The position numbers and the translations under genes are program-made. DNA of 64,000 nt from Peptoniphilus raoultii (GTDB lineage: Bacteria; Bacillota; Clostridia; Tissierellales; Peptoniphilaceae), in NCBI RefSeq assembly GCF_900099555.1, contig NZ_FMWM01000002.1:310001-374000 (forward strand), written 5' to 3'. Shown piece after piece: positions 6,882-13,486 of this stretch. A model generated the notes under the pieces. That model saw nothing but the letters and a program-made list of their open reading frames with translations. It did no database searches and was not told the DNA's origin. How positions within the stretch are numbered: position 1 is the stretch's first letter; the number at the start of each line of letters is the position of its first letter.

Positions 6882-7752
6882 ACTTGCCACTCTCCTTCAC
6901 GGCTTTTTTCTTTTGAAACGGGTGATCTTTTGGGAGTTCGTAAAAACTCTGCCACCCTTTTTGTATGGACTGATTTATAATTTCAATCTGTTCATCTCTA
7001 TTTTGTGATAATTTTTCTAGAGCCTTTATGTTTAACTTTAAGGCTCGTGCTGTTAGTGGTTTTTTTAATTTACTTCTTGCTCTATAAAATTCTCTCAAAG
7101 CATCAATCATTTCTAAATCATTTTTTGTAAATTGCATAACTGTGTTTTGAATTTCTTTATCAGCTGTTATGGATTTAATTTCATTTAAAGCTAAATCACT
7201 TTCATCCTCGCTACCCTTAGTTATATTATTAATACTATAATATTCATTTATATTATTCTCTTTAAGATTTTTCTTAATAGGGTCATCAAATTTATTTGAT
7301 AGGTCATCAAATTTATTTGATAGGTCATCAAATTTATTTGATAGGTCATCAAATTTATTTGATAGGGTATCGGATTTATTTGATAGGGTATCGGATTTAT
7401 TTGATGGGGTATTTTCTTCAATTTTTTCTTCAATTTTTTCTTCAATTTCTTCGTTAAAATTATTTGAAAAAGTATCGTTAATAAAAATTAATCTTCTTTT
7501 AATATTTTTCGTTCCCTCGTAATATTCGAACTGAATTCTTATATATCCTTTTTCTTTTAATAACTTAACCCAAGTTGAGATAGTCTGCTTCGTTACATCA
7601 TATAATTCTGCAAAATACCCATTACTTGCCCAACAATATCCTTTTTCATTTACTAATGCAGTTAATTCTGCGTAAAATAATTTTGTACTAGCGTTCAAGT
7701 TTTTATCGTACCTTATGCTTGCAGGTAAAATTGAGTAATAACCTCTTTCCAT
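6865..7752 (-). CDS. phage replication initiator, helix-turn-helix/DnaD-like
   Basis: This 295-residue protein has an N-terminal MERGYYSILPASIRYDKNL and KLFYAEL, then a winged helix (YDVTKQTISTWVKLLKEKGYI) as in phage initiators. The middle, about residues 115-157, is a run of SNKxDxL heptads encoded by six 21-bp repeats. The C-terminal part is DnaD-like (IEIINQSIQKGWQSFYE, then PKDHPFQKKK). It probably binds the origin and passes it to the DnaC-like loader downstream. The start is at 7752, after AAAGGAG; an upstream alternative would overlap that site. Confidence 0.85.
   Translation of the reverse strand: MERGYYSILPASIRYDKNLNASTKLFYAELTALVNEKGYCWASNGYFAELYDVTKQTISTWVKLLKEKGYIRIQFEYYEGTKNIKRRLIFINDTFSNNFNEEIEEKIEEKIEENTPSNKSDTLSNKSDTLSNKFDDLSNKFDDLSNKFDDLSNKFDDPIKKNLKENNINEYYSINNITKGSEDESDLALNEIKSITADKEIQNTVMQFTKNDLEMIDALREFYRARSKLKKPLTARALKLNIKALEKLSQNRDEQIEIINQSIQKGWQSFYELPKDHPFQKKKAVKESGKYGYVF
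7281..7406. repeat. six 21-bp iterons, candidate phage replication origin
   Basis: Six adjacent 21-bp units lie inside the initiator gene. Four are identical and hold the near-palindrome ATCAAATTTATTTGAT (7-bp arms, 2-bp centre). The last two replace the left arm by ATCGGAT. The 21-bp period is two DNA turns, so the sites face one side of the helix. The flank at 7407-7460 is AT-rich with three 12-bp repeats of CTTCAATTTTTT type. Lambda has the same plan: iterons with dyad symmetry in gene O next to an AT-rich unwinding region. The origin role is inference. Confidence 0.65.
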
Positions 7753-7763
7753 AATCTTCTCCT

Positions 7764-8372
7764 TTACCAACTAGCAACTGTCTTTTTAAGCTGCATAAGT
7801 TTTTCAACTGGTAATGCTTCTATTTTTTCAATTCCGTAATTTTGCTTTAAATAACCGACAAATTTATTAAAGTCATAATTTTTGACTTTTAACATTTGTG
7901 CAATTTCATTTCTGATTTTTTGCACATTTACAGCTTGCCCATTCCCATTAGCAGGCTTCACAGAATTAGTTTGTCCTTGATCTTCGTTGCTATCACTATC
8001 CTTTGTGTCATCAATGGCAAAAAGCCCATTTAAAGCATACTTCCTGGCGTAAGATGAGGCACTACCTGTAATTTGTGCAGCATCCATTTTCTTTTTGATT
8101 TCTGGCTCTCTTGCAAAGGCTGAACTTGATATATTTTCTCCACTCTCAACATCAAATAAATTACAAGTCGCCCTTATATAAAACCTATCTCCCATAAACT
8201 CAATTTCATCGCTTATCACTAGTACAGTTTTAGTTTCTGCAAGGAGAGGCTTCAAAGCCTCAAGTATGTCCTCGCAACTTCTATAAGGATAGTCCCCAAA
8301 TTTGTTATACTGTCCTTTCGGTGCTTTTAACTTGCTTTGTATAATGTTTAATTTTTCTAAAATAGCACTCAT
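7764..8372 (-). CDS. ERF family single-strand annealing recombinase
   Basis: This 202-residue protein has the ERF signature: KLNIIQSKLKAPKGQYNKFG, YRSCEDILEALKPLL, and GSASSYARKYALNGLFAIDD near residues 105-125. A flexible Ser/Asn/Gln-rich linker and a C-terminal helical module (NYDFNKFVGYLKQNYGI) follow. ERF proteins anneal complementary single strands in phage recombination. The ribosome site is GGTGAGG. It follows Gp157 by 4 nt and precedes the initiator gene. Confidence 0.9.
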   Translation of the reverse strand: MSAILEKLNIIQSKLKAPKGQYNKFGDYPYRSCEDILEALKPLLAETKTVLVISDEIEFMGDRFYIRATCNLFDVESGENISSSAFAREPEIKKKMDAAQITGSASSYARKYALNGLFAIDDTKDSDSNEDQGQTNSVKPANGNGQAVNVQKIRNEIAQMLKVKNYDFNKFVGYLKQNYGIEKIEALPVEKLMQLKKTVASW

Positions 8373-8376
8373 TTCC

Positions 8377-8853
8377 TCACCTAATCCTTAAGCTTTCAGA
8401 TTCAACTAATATGGCACTATCAGTAATTAACCCATTTTGTATTGCTTTCTTTAAGTCGTTCTTTTTTATCTTTCTTTCATACTCCACAAAGTCTTCCGGA
8501 ACCTTGTCTTCATTTAGAATTTGCACGCTTGGTGCATTTCTTTGAATGTTGAAAGAAAATAATTTAGTTTTAAATTTTTTCTTATCAAGTTCAATCATGG
8601 CTTCCTCAAGATTTTTCTTTAAAAGTAACGCTCTATTCTCTAAGGCTTTTTTAATTTTTGTCATTCTTTCGATTTCTTTTTTATAGGCTTCTGCTTCGGC
8701 TTCTAAGTTTTTAATAAGCCCTGCATAATTTTCTGCCTTAACTTCGATTTCATCATCAATGTTTTCTAATGCAGCCTTTAAATCTTTGTCTTCTAAATCT
8801 AAGTCCATTAAATTCAAGTACATATCTTTAAGTTCGTATAAGCTAATATTCAT
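8377..8853 (-). CDS. siphovirus Gp157 family protein
   Basis: This 158-residue protein is mainly a long coiled coil (residues 30-95) followed by KTKLFSFNIQRNAPSVQI and KVPEDFVEY, as in Gp157 proteins, which often sit beside ERF or RecT-type annealing genes. The family was linked to phage resistance in Streptococcus thermophilus, but the mechanism is not established. It lies 4 nt upstream of the ERF gene. Confidence 0.85.
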   Translation of the reverse strand: MNISLYELKDMYLNLMDLDLEDKDLKAALENIDDEIEVKAENYAGLIKNLEAEAEAYKKEIERMTKIKKALENRALLLKKNLEEAMIELDKKKFKTKLFSFNIQRNAPSVQILNEDKVPEDFVEYERKIKKNDLKKAIQNGLITDSAILVESESLRIR

Positions 8854-8854
8854 T

Positions 8855-9079
8855 TTATGCCTCCATAATCTCTATAATTTCATCAATTCTACTTACTAAC
8901 TTTTTTGCAATTTGTTCTTGCAAATATTTTTCGTCATAGTCAAAAACGCTATTTAAACAACTGTAAATTATCTTTTCAATTTCTTGTTGCTTTACAGCTT
9001 CAATAGCTTCTTGCTCAGTTGGATAAAATCCTTGTCCGTCTGTATATGCAATAACTTTTCTAATTTTATTTAAGTCCAT
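8855..9079 (-). CDS. hypothetical phage protein, 74 residues
   Basis: Starts MDLNKIRKVIAYTDGQGFYP and has an acidic helical C-terminus (YDEKYLQEQIAKKLVSRIDE). No family is recognised. The ATG at 9079 follows AAGGAG at a proper distance, so an in-frame TTG 15 nt further upstream is unlikely. Upstream lies a set of hairpins (9098-9179) that may control this and the following recombination genes. Confidence 0.55.
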   Translation of the reverse strand: MDLNKIRKVIAYTDGQGFYPTEQEAIEAVKQQEIEKIIYSCLNSVFDYDEKYLQEQIAKKLVSRIDEIIEIMEA

Positions 9080-9097
9080 AATTTTCTCCTTCAAAAT

Positions 9098-9179
9098 GCC
9101 TTTATTTGTGTTATAATAAAGGCAAGATAATAATTCTTAAGTCCTTGAGTTTTTGCCGACCTTGGACTTTTTTCTTGCC
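9098..9179 (-). promoter_or_regulatory. two overlapping hairpins in the leader of the recombination genes
   Basis: Read on the minus strand, GGCAAGA (9173-9179) pairs with TCTTGCC (9121-9127), enclosing AAGTCC/GGACTT (9139-9144 with 9164-9169). GCCTTTATT (9115-9123) pairs with AATAAAGGC (9098-9106). The three bases at 9121-9123 belong to both structures, so the outer stem and the second hairpin compete. The second ends 10-20 nt upstream of the ribosome site at 9079. This could be an attenuator, a translation switch or a protein-binding site. No known RNA family is recognised. Confidence 0.4.
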
Positions 9180-9204
9180 CTTGTGTAGTTTAAAATCTCT
9201 AACC

Positions 9205-9420
9205 TCAACCAAAGCAAACCCAACCCATGAAAAAACTGATATAGATTCCTAAAACACCTAAACCCGTGTAAAACATAATCGTGATCCCCCTAATAGTATT
9301 TCTTTTTTTTCTACTTTTTTCTAAGAGCACAGCAGTTTTCTTCTTTAACTCTTCATCTTTTTTAGCCTGATTCTTAAGATAATTTCTTCTAGTAATTAAA
9401 ATTTTCATTTCCTCGGTCAT
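9205..9420 (-). CDS. small phage membrane protein, 71 residues
   Basis: A charged helical N-terminus (residues 1-43, coiled-coil KKDEELKKKTAVLLEKSRKKR) precedes one membrane helix at about 48-68 (ITIMFYTGLGVLGIYISFF). The ribosome site GGGAGATAAAAATG is good. No family is recognised. A small early membrane protein may act in exclusion or cell control, but that is not supported beyond position. Confidence 0.5.
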   Translation of the reverse strand: MTEEMKILITRRNYLKNQAKKDEELKKKTAVLLEKSRKKRNTIRGITIMFYTGLGVLGIYISFFMGWVCFG

Positions 9421-9430
9421 TTTTATCTCC

Positions 9431-9646
9431 CTATTTTAGGTGTATCCACACCTTATTACCTATATGTTGTTCTACATTCCTTACTTCCTCATCATTAGCT
9501 ATAGAGCTTAATGCATATGTTTCTGATTCGGGAATTTCTGTGTATATGGTATTTCTGTGCCTGTTAAAGACATCAGATTTATCATATGGCAGTTTTAAGC
9601 CATATAGGTCTTTCATTTTTTTTATAAATTTTTCTTTTTTATTCAT
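9431..9646 (-). CDS. hypothetical phage protein, 71 residues
   Basis: A basic N-terminus (NKKEKFIKKMKDLYG) is followed by a mixed part ending HIGNKVWIHLK. It has a good ribosome site, GGTGAGG, 4 nt before the ATG. Its start overlaps the stop of a 12-codon open frame (9681-9643) that has its own GTGAGG site and may only couple translation. The function is unknown. Confidence 0.5.
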   Translation of the reverse strand: MNKKEKFIKKMKDLYGLKLPYDKSDVFNRHRNTIYTEIPESETYALSSIANDEEVRNVEQHIGNKVWIHLK

Positions 9647-9688
9647 TTAACCTCACCTTTTTCTAAAAATTTAACTTCCATAAAAACC

Positions 9689-10006
9689 TCACTTTATTAG
9701 CTCCACACCACTTGCCAAGACTTTTACCAAATCATTAGCGCTTTTGCTAATTGCATTTTTAAGTTTTAAGTATTCCCCCTTCCAAAAATCTTTTTCATTT
9801 TCTAATTTTTTGTAATCCAAAAATGAAATTTCTCTCAAATCTTTTTTCCCAAGGCTTTCTATTTGCTCAATTTCTCTTATTGAGTATCTAACACCTTGTA
9901 AATTTTTGACCCTGTGAATTATGCCTTCTTGCTCTAATCTGGTTATTGAGGATATTTCATATCCCCACCTTTCGGCTAACTCACTTCTACTTAACAATGT
10001 TTTCAT
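9689..10006 (-). CDS. MerR-like helix-turn-helix protein, possible excisionase
   Basis: This is a 105-residue protein. RSELAERWGYEISSITRLEQEGII followed by VRYSIREIEQIESLG is a winged helix of the MerR/AlpA/excisionase type; the rest is a coiled coil. It lies directly after the Cro-like gene in the early operon. A 14-bp sequence 10 nt upstream of its start (TCCCCAGTGTTACT on the plus strand) recurs just upstream of the integrase gene, which supports a link to excision. Either excisionase or early regulator is possible. Confidence 0.6.
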   Translation of the reverse strand: MKTLLSRSELAERWGYEISSITRLEQEGIIHRVKNLQGVRYSIREIEQIESLGKKDLREISFLDYKKLENEKDFWKGEYLKLKNAISKSANDLVKVLASGVELIK

Positions 10007-10032
10007 TTTTTTACACTCCCCAGTGTTACTTT

Positions 10033-10215
10033 TTAAACCTCTAAAATATCTCTTAATTGTTTTAATCGTTTTTCATTAGTTCTATTCCCTCTGATAATGT
10101 CAGAAACATAACCAATACTAATTTCCATTTCATCAGCTAACTTTTGATATGTGTAGCCTTTTCTCTTCATGGAAATCTTCACTTTCTCCTCAAAGGTTAA
10201 ATCTTTAATTGCCAT
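10033..10215 (-). CDS. Cro-like XRE family repressor
   Basis: This is a 60-residue protein, almost all helix-turn-helix: KISMKRKGYTYQKLADEM then SIGYVSDIIRGNRTNEKRL. It is divergent from the CI-like repressor and is the first gene of the lytic early operon, which is the classic cro position. The ribosome site is CAGGTGAGAATATG. It is expected to bind the operators in the 254-bp space between the two genes. Confidence 0.8.
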   Translation of the reverse strand: MAIKDLTFEEKVKISMKRKGYTYQKLADEMEISIGYVSDIIRGNRTNEKRLKQLRDILEV

Positions 10216-10469
10216 ATTCTCACCTGCCTTTATTTTTACTATTTTCTAAAATCTATTGAATTATTTTAGATTATATGCTAATATTTGAGCATAAAAAACA
10301 ATACATGATTATAAGTTCCCACTTTAATCAAAAGTTTTTAAAATCCAGGTGCTGATTATATGCTTAATTTTTTAGCTTAAATTAAGTGTAATGGATTATA
10401 ACCTAAATGTCAATAGTTATTTTAGGTTTTTTTCTAAATTATTTGCACCATTTTAGAAAGGTGTGAAAT
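10216..10469. promoter_or_regulatory. divergent cI/cro-type operator-promoter region
   Basis: This AT-rich space separates the divergent repressor genes. Inverted repeats are visible: TCTAAAAT...ATTTTAGA (10-bp gap), TATATGCT-8-AGCATA, TATATGCT-9-AGCTTA, and AACCTAAA...TTTAGGTT followed by a T run. The two TATATGCT sites look like copies of one operator. On the minus strand TATAAT (10276 to 10271) beside the first TATATGCT site is a good -10 for the cro operon. On the plus strand TTGAGC, 18 bp, TTATAA may serve the repressor gene. Confidence 0.6.
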
Positions 10470-10790
10470 ATGGATAATTCAAACATTCTTACAAGAATTA
10501 AAGATTTGTGTGGGCTTCATGGTATGCCTATATCTGAACTTGAGAGGAAGGCGCAAATAGCAAATGGAGTTATTAGGAGATGGGATACATCAATTCCTGC
10601 AGCTGATAAACTCCAAAGAGTTTCTAGGATTCTAGGAACATCAATGGACTATTTGCTAACTGGCAAAGAACCAAGCGAAGATTCTGAAACCCTATTACTT
10701 GCCCGTGATGCTAACAATTTGACAAAAGAGCAATTACAGGTTGTTAAAAATGTTATAGACGAATTTAAGAAAACTAATAATATTGGGTGA
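10470..10790 (+). CDS. CI-like phage repressor, XRE family
   Basis: This 106-residue protein has a helix-turn-helix (LHGMPISELERKAQIANGVI then RWDTSIPAADKLQRVSRIL), followed by GTSMDYLLTGKEP, a common end of XRE repressor domains, and a short helical dimerisation tail. It keeps the prophage silent by binding operators upstream. It has no peptidase domain; the next gene encodes a separate ImmA-like peptidase that could cleave it, as in ICEBs1. The ribosome site is GAAAGGTG. Confidence 0.85.
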   Translation: MDNSNILTRIKDLCGLHGMPISELERKAQIANGVIRRWDTSIPAADKLQRVSRILGTSMDYLLTGKEPSEDSETLLLARDANNLTKEQLQVVKNVIDEFKKTNNIG

Positions 10791-10795
10791 TGTGA

Positions 10796-11347
10796 TTGAA
10801 TTGGAAAAGCAAAGATTATTTATATTATAAAATAATGCAATTTTCACACGAAAATAAAATTGGAGTTAATACTAACCTTGAAAAATTATGTAAAGAAAAA
10901 AGCTGGTATTTGATACCCTATCCTGCAGATAAATTTCAAACTTTCATTTCAATTTCAAAAGATGGATTTACTATAAAAGATGGGAATAACTTCTTCATAA
11001 TGTATAACCCAGAATTGAAAAATAAATGTTATGAAAGATATAGGTTTACCATAGCCCATGAAATAGGACACATATATTTATATCATCATGTATATATTGA
11101 CAATTATATTTTAATGCATAGTCCCGATAAAAAAGGAATATGGGAGCAACAAGCAGATATATTTGCACAGAATCTATTGTTGCCAATAAAATATAAAAAA
11201 TTTTATAAAGCAAACAACCAAAAGGTTATTAAAAATACTTTCTGTGTAAGTACTGAGATGATAAACACTAGGATGGGGAAAATGTATCAAGACGAACTTT
11301 TTACAAGAAAATTAATTACCAAAATAAGAAATGGTACTTTAAGTTAG
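10796..11347 (+). CDS. ImmA/IrrE family metallopeptidase
   Basis: This 183-residue protein has a zinc-peptidase motif HEIGH at residues 88-92 (RFTIAHEIGHIYLYH), then IWEQQADIFAQNLLLP, whose Glu/Asp residues complete the gluzincin-type site. It starts with TTG right after the repressor stop. In ICEBs1 and many phages such a peptidase cleaves the adjacent repressor to allow induction. The pairing with the CI-like gene strongly suggests the same here. Confidence 0.9.
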   Translation: MNWKSKDYLYYKIMQFSHENKIGVNTNLEKLCKEKSWYLIPYPADKFQTFISISKDGFTIKDGNNFFIMYNPELKNKCYERYRFTIAHEIGHIYLYHHVYIDNYILMHSPDKKGIWEQQADIFAQNLLLPIKYKKFYKANNQKVIKNTFCVSTEMINTRMGKMYQDELFTRKLITKIRNGTLS

Positions 11348-11390
11348 GATAAACTTTAAAGGTTTATATAAATAGAAAGGAGAAAACAAA

Positions 11391-12017
11391 ATGAACAAAA
11401 ATCTTAAAAATGTATTAGCAGTTGGATCTATTGCATTGCTTTTAACAGCTTGTGGTGGAAAAACAAATGAGGTGAAAAACGAACCTGAAAAAGAAAACAA
11501 AACCAATGTTGCAGCATCTGTCGAAAATAATAAAAAAACAGATTCTAGCGTTGGAAATGTAGATGAAAGTGACTTTGGAAGGCTTGAGGTCATCAAAGAA
11601 AAGAAAAATATTAATGACCTATTTGAAAGTGGACCTATTAAACTAACTGTAACTGATATTCAAATTTCTAAAGTTAACCCTAAGCCAGATTATAAGTCTA
11701 TGTTCGGCGATAAAGATGAAGTTACATCCGTGGTTTTAGCAGTAGAAGTTGAAAATACAAGTGACGAAACTATAAGCTTTTACCCTGACCAAGGAACAGT
11801 CGTAACTAACACAAAAGAACAAAAAGAAGCTGAAGTTTTCTTATCTGATGAAGTCGGCGGTGATTTCATAGGAAAAGTAGTAAAGGAAGGAAATATCGTA
11901 TTTATATTAGATTCTAATGCTGAAGAAATTAATAATGTGAAATTTGTTTTAGGAAGTCCTTTAAATTCAAACTTTGAAAATGTCGGCGAAGAAATTACTG
12001 TAACTTATGATATTTAA
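11391..12017 (+). CDS. lipoprotein with DUF4352-like domain, probable lysogenic-conversion gene
   Basis: Residues 1-21 are a lipoprotein signal ending LLLTAC, so Cys21 is lipidated. A low-complexity linker of Lys, Asn and Glu follows to about residue 75. The C-terminal beta-rich domain (IKLTVTDIQISKV, VVLAVEVENTSDETISFYP) resembles the DUF4352/telomeric repeat-binding-like immunoglobulin folds. It lies between the repressor module and the integrase and ends with its own terminator. A gene in that place is usually expressed in the lysogen; host surface change or superinfection exclusion are likely roles. It has a strong AAAGGAG site. Confidence 0.75.
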   Translation: MNKNLKNVLAVGSIALLLTACGGKTNEVKNEPEKENKTNVAASVENNKKTDSSVGNVDESDFGRLEVIKEKKNINDLFESGPIKLTVTDIQISKVNPKPDYKSMFGDKDEVTSVVLAVEVENTSDETISFYPDQGTVVTNTKEQKEAEVFLSDEVGGDFIGKVVKEGNIVFILDSNAEEINNVKFVLGSPLNSNFENVGEEITVTYDI

Positions 12018-12023
12018 ATAAAA

Positions 12024-12053
12024 AAAGGGGATACTTTAAAATATCCCCTTTAA
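12024..12053. terminator. terminator after the lysogenic lipoprotein
   Basis: A perfect 10-bp stem AAAGGGGATA / TATCCCCTTT with an 8-nt loop lies 6 bp after the lipoprotein stop. On the plus strand only three T follow the CCCC; on the minus strand the stem is followed by a longer T run. It probably works in both directions. Confidence 0.7.
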
Positions 12054-12099
12054 AAAAAATATAAAATTTTTCCCTTAAAAAGATTATATCATAAAACAT

Positions 12100-12130
12100 T
12101 CCCCAGTGTTACTCCATAGAAAATGGAGGT
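12100..12130 (+). promoter_or_regulatory. integrase leader: shared 14-bp motif and hairpin over the ribosome site
   Basis: TCCCCAGTGTTACT at 12100-12113 repeats the sequence at 10017-10030 upstream of the MerR-like gene. Next to it, CTCCAT (12112-12117) can pair with ATGGAG (12123-12128) around a 5-nt loop. This hides the GGAGG ribosome site of the integrase start at 12135. The arrangement suggests that integrase translation is limited and that a shared factor acts on both leaders. Confidence 0.4.
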
Positions 12131-12134
12131 AGTT

Positions 12135-13163
12135 ATGAATATAATAATCAGACAAAGAGAAAATGGAAAATGGCAAGCCATAATAAGCTATAAAAACAAA
12201 AAAGGGAAATGGCTGCAAAAATCCAAAGGTGGGTTTGAGAAAAGAAAAGATGCCAACCTTTGGGCTAATGAAATGTCTTTTGAGCTACAAAAATTGGAAA
12301 AAAGTGGCATCTTAGGAAATGAATATACTCTTGAAGAAGTTTTTGAACTCTATCTCGCAAGGATGAGTAAATCCAATAATGGAAATTCAAAAATCTCTAA
12401 AGAATTATATCGTAATCAAATATCAATATTCTCTGATTTTATGAAACGAGAAATAAGCTCCATAAAATCCATTGAATTATTTAATTTCATAGAGGAAAAA
12501 AGACAATCTACTGGATATAAATACAATGTTAATATATCCTTTTTAAGCACTTTGTTTAATTTCGCTATAAAGAGAGTCAAGGCTTGTGAGCATAACCCCT
12601 GTGATTTACTATATTATGACAAGTCAGATAACGACTCCAGGATTAAATTTATCACAGAGGATTTATATCAAAAAATCCTCCAGGGTGCAGAAAAAGATAA
12701 ATTAAAATTACTAATCCAGCTTCTTTATGAGACAGGTTTAAGAGTTAGTGAGGCATTAGGTCTTTGCACACAAAGTGTTTTCGACAGTTCAGTTAAAATA
12801 GAGAGGCAATTTTTAAGAGATAAAAGAGTGCTGACTGATGAGTTAAAAACAAAAAACTCTTATAGGACAGTTCCAATTTCGGAGGATCTATATAAAAAAT
12901 TAAAGAAAGCAACCTTTGATATCCAAGGTCGCATATTTTATGATGTCTCCTACAACATGATATACTATCATTTAAATAGATATGGTACTTCCCCACACTG
13001 CTTTAGGCATACCAGGGCGACAATTCTTGTAAGTTCGGGAATGGATTTAACAGTTGTTGCATATGTAATTGGAGATAACATAAACACCATAATGAGGCGA
13101 TATGTGGAAATAAATAAAGATAATATGGAGAATAAATTTGAGTTTATCCGTTCGATAATTTAA
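12135..13163 (+). CDS. int: tyrosine-type phage integrase
   Basis: This 342-residue protein has an N-terminal arm-binding beta part (IIIRQRENGKWQAIISYKNK), a core-binding SAM-like domain (residues 60-160), and a catalytic domain with ETGLRVSEALGL (Arg), LKTKNSYRTVPI (Lys), HCFRHTRATIL (His-x-x-Arg) and MRRYVEI (Tyr). The second His position is Asp (VIGDN), a common variant in this subfamily. I use ATG 12135 because GGAGG is 5 nt upstream; the ATG at 12123 overlaps that site. It catalyses integration at an att site, probably in the space downstream. Confidence 0.95.
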   Translation: MNIIIRQRENGKWQAIISYKNKKGKWLQKSKGGFEKRKDANLWANEMSFELQKLEKSGILGNEYTLEEVFELYLARMSKSNNGNSKISKELYRNQISIFSDFMKREISSIKSIELFNFIEEKRQSTGYKYNVNISFLSTLFNFAIKRVKACEHNPCDLLYYDKSDNDSRIKFITEDLYQKILQGAEKDKLKLLIQLLYETGLRVSEALGLCTQSVFDSSVKIERQFLRDKRVLTDELKTKNSYRTVPISEDLYKKLKKATFDIQGRIFYDVSYNMIYYHLNRYGTSPHCFRHTRATILVSSGMDLTVVAYVIGDNINTIMRRYVEINKDNMENKFEFIRSII

Positions 13164-13196
13164 GTTTTTGACCAGTTTTTGACGGAAAAAATAAAA

Positions 13197-13223
13197 AGGC
13201 TTAAAATCGCTTATTTTAAGCCT
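13197..13223. terminator. terminator hairpin after the integrase
   Basis: An 11-bp perfect stem AGGCTTAAAAT / ATTTTAAGCCT with a 5-nt loop lies 33 bp after the integrase stop. On the minus strand it is followed by TTTTTATTTTTT, a strong terminator for transcripts coming from the chromosome side. On the plus strand the 3' tail is less T-rich. Confidence 0.65.
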
Positions 13224-13312
13224 AATTAACAAAATTTTATATAATTTATTCTAATATAAAATATTTGTTTTTTAAAGTTTATTTATAATATTTGTAAATA
13301 TTTTGCAAAGTT

Positions 13313-13359
13313 TTTACAATTCTTTTGGGATTTTACAATTGAGAAAAAAATTTACAATT
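13313..13359. repeat. three TTTACAATT repeats at exact 19-bp spacing, candidate att-arm sites
   Basis: TTTACAATT occurs at 13313-13321, 13332-13340 and 13351-13359. They are in the same direction and each is 19 bp from the next. They lie in the gene-free stretch 13164-13486 between the integrase and the first chromosomal gene. Regularly spaced short direct repeats next to an integrase gene are typical of arm-type integrase sites. The att core itself cannot be found without the other prophage end. Apart from these repeats and two hairpins I see nothing else in the stretch. Confidence 0.45.
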
Positions 13360-13450
13360 AAAAAAAAGGCAGCCTAAAGCCCTTAATGTCCCTCCAAAAA
13401 ATAATTAAAAGTTTAGATTATTAAAAACTAGGAAAATCTATTTTATCTTA

Positions 13451-13478
13451 AAAAAGCAGCTCCGAAGAGCTGCTTTTT
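13451..13478. terminator. bidirectional terminator with C(UUCG)G loop
   Basis: A 12-bp stem AAAAAGCAGCTC / GAGCTGCTTTTT lies 9 bp after the DJ-1 gene stop. On the minus strand the loop is TTCG closed by C-G, a very stable tetraloop, and the stem runs into T residues. It ends the proC/DJ-1 transcripts and insulates them from the prophage. Confidence 0.9.
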
Positions 13479-13486
13479 AGAAGTAT

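Noticed and set aside
7281-7406. CRISPR array
   Set aside because: The repeats are directly adjacent without spacers and are in a coding gene.
7248-7445. Second frame through the iterons (QINLMTY repeats)
   Set aside because: A by-product of the 21-bp repeats in another frame; no ribosome site.
9643-9681. 12-codon frame with its own GTGAGG ribosome site upstream of a small phage gene
   Set aside because: Possible coupling minigene, but too short to support as a coding gene.
12135-13163. Integrase seeming to lack the second catalytic His (Asp in VIGDN)
   Set aside because: Asp at this place is common in this phage integrase subfamily, so it is no sign of inactivity.
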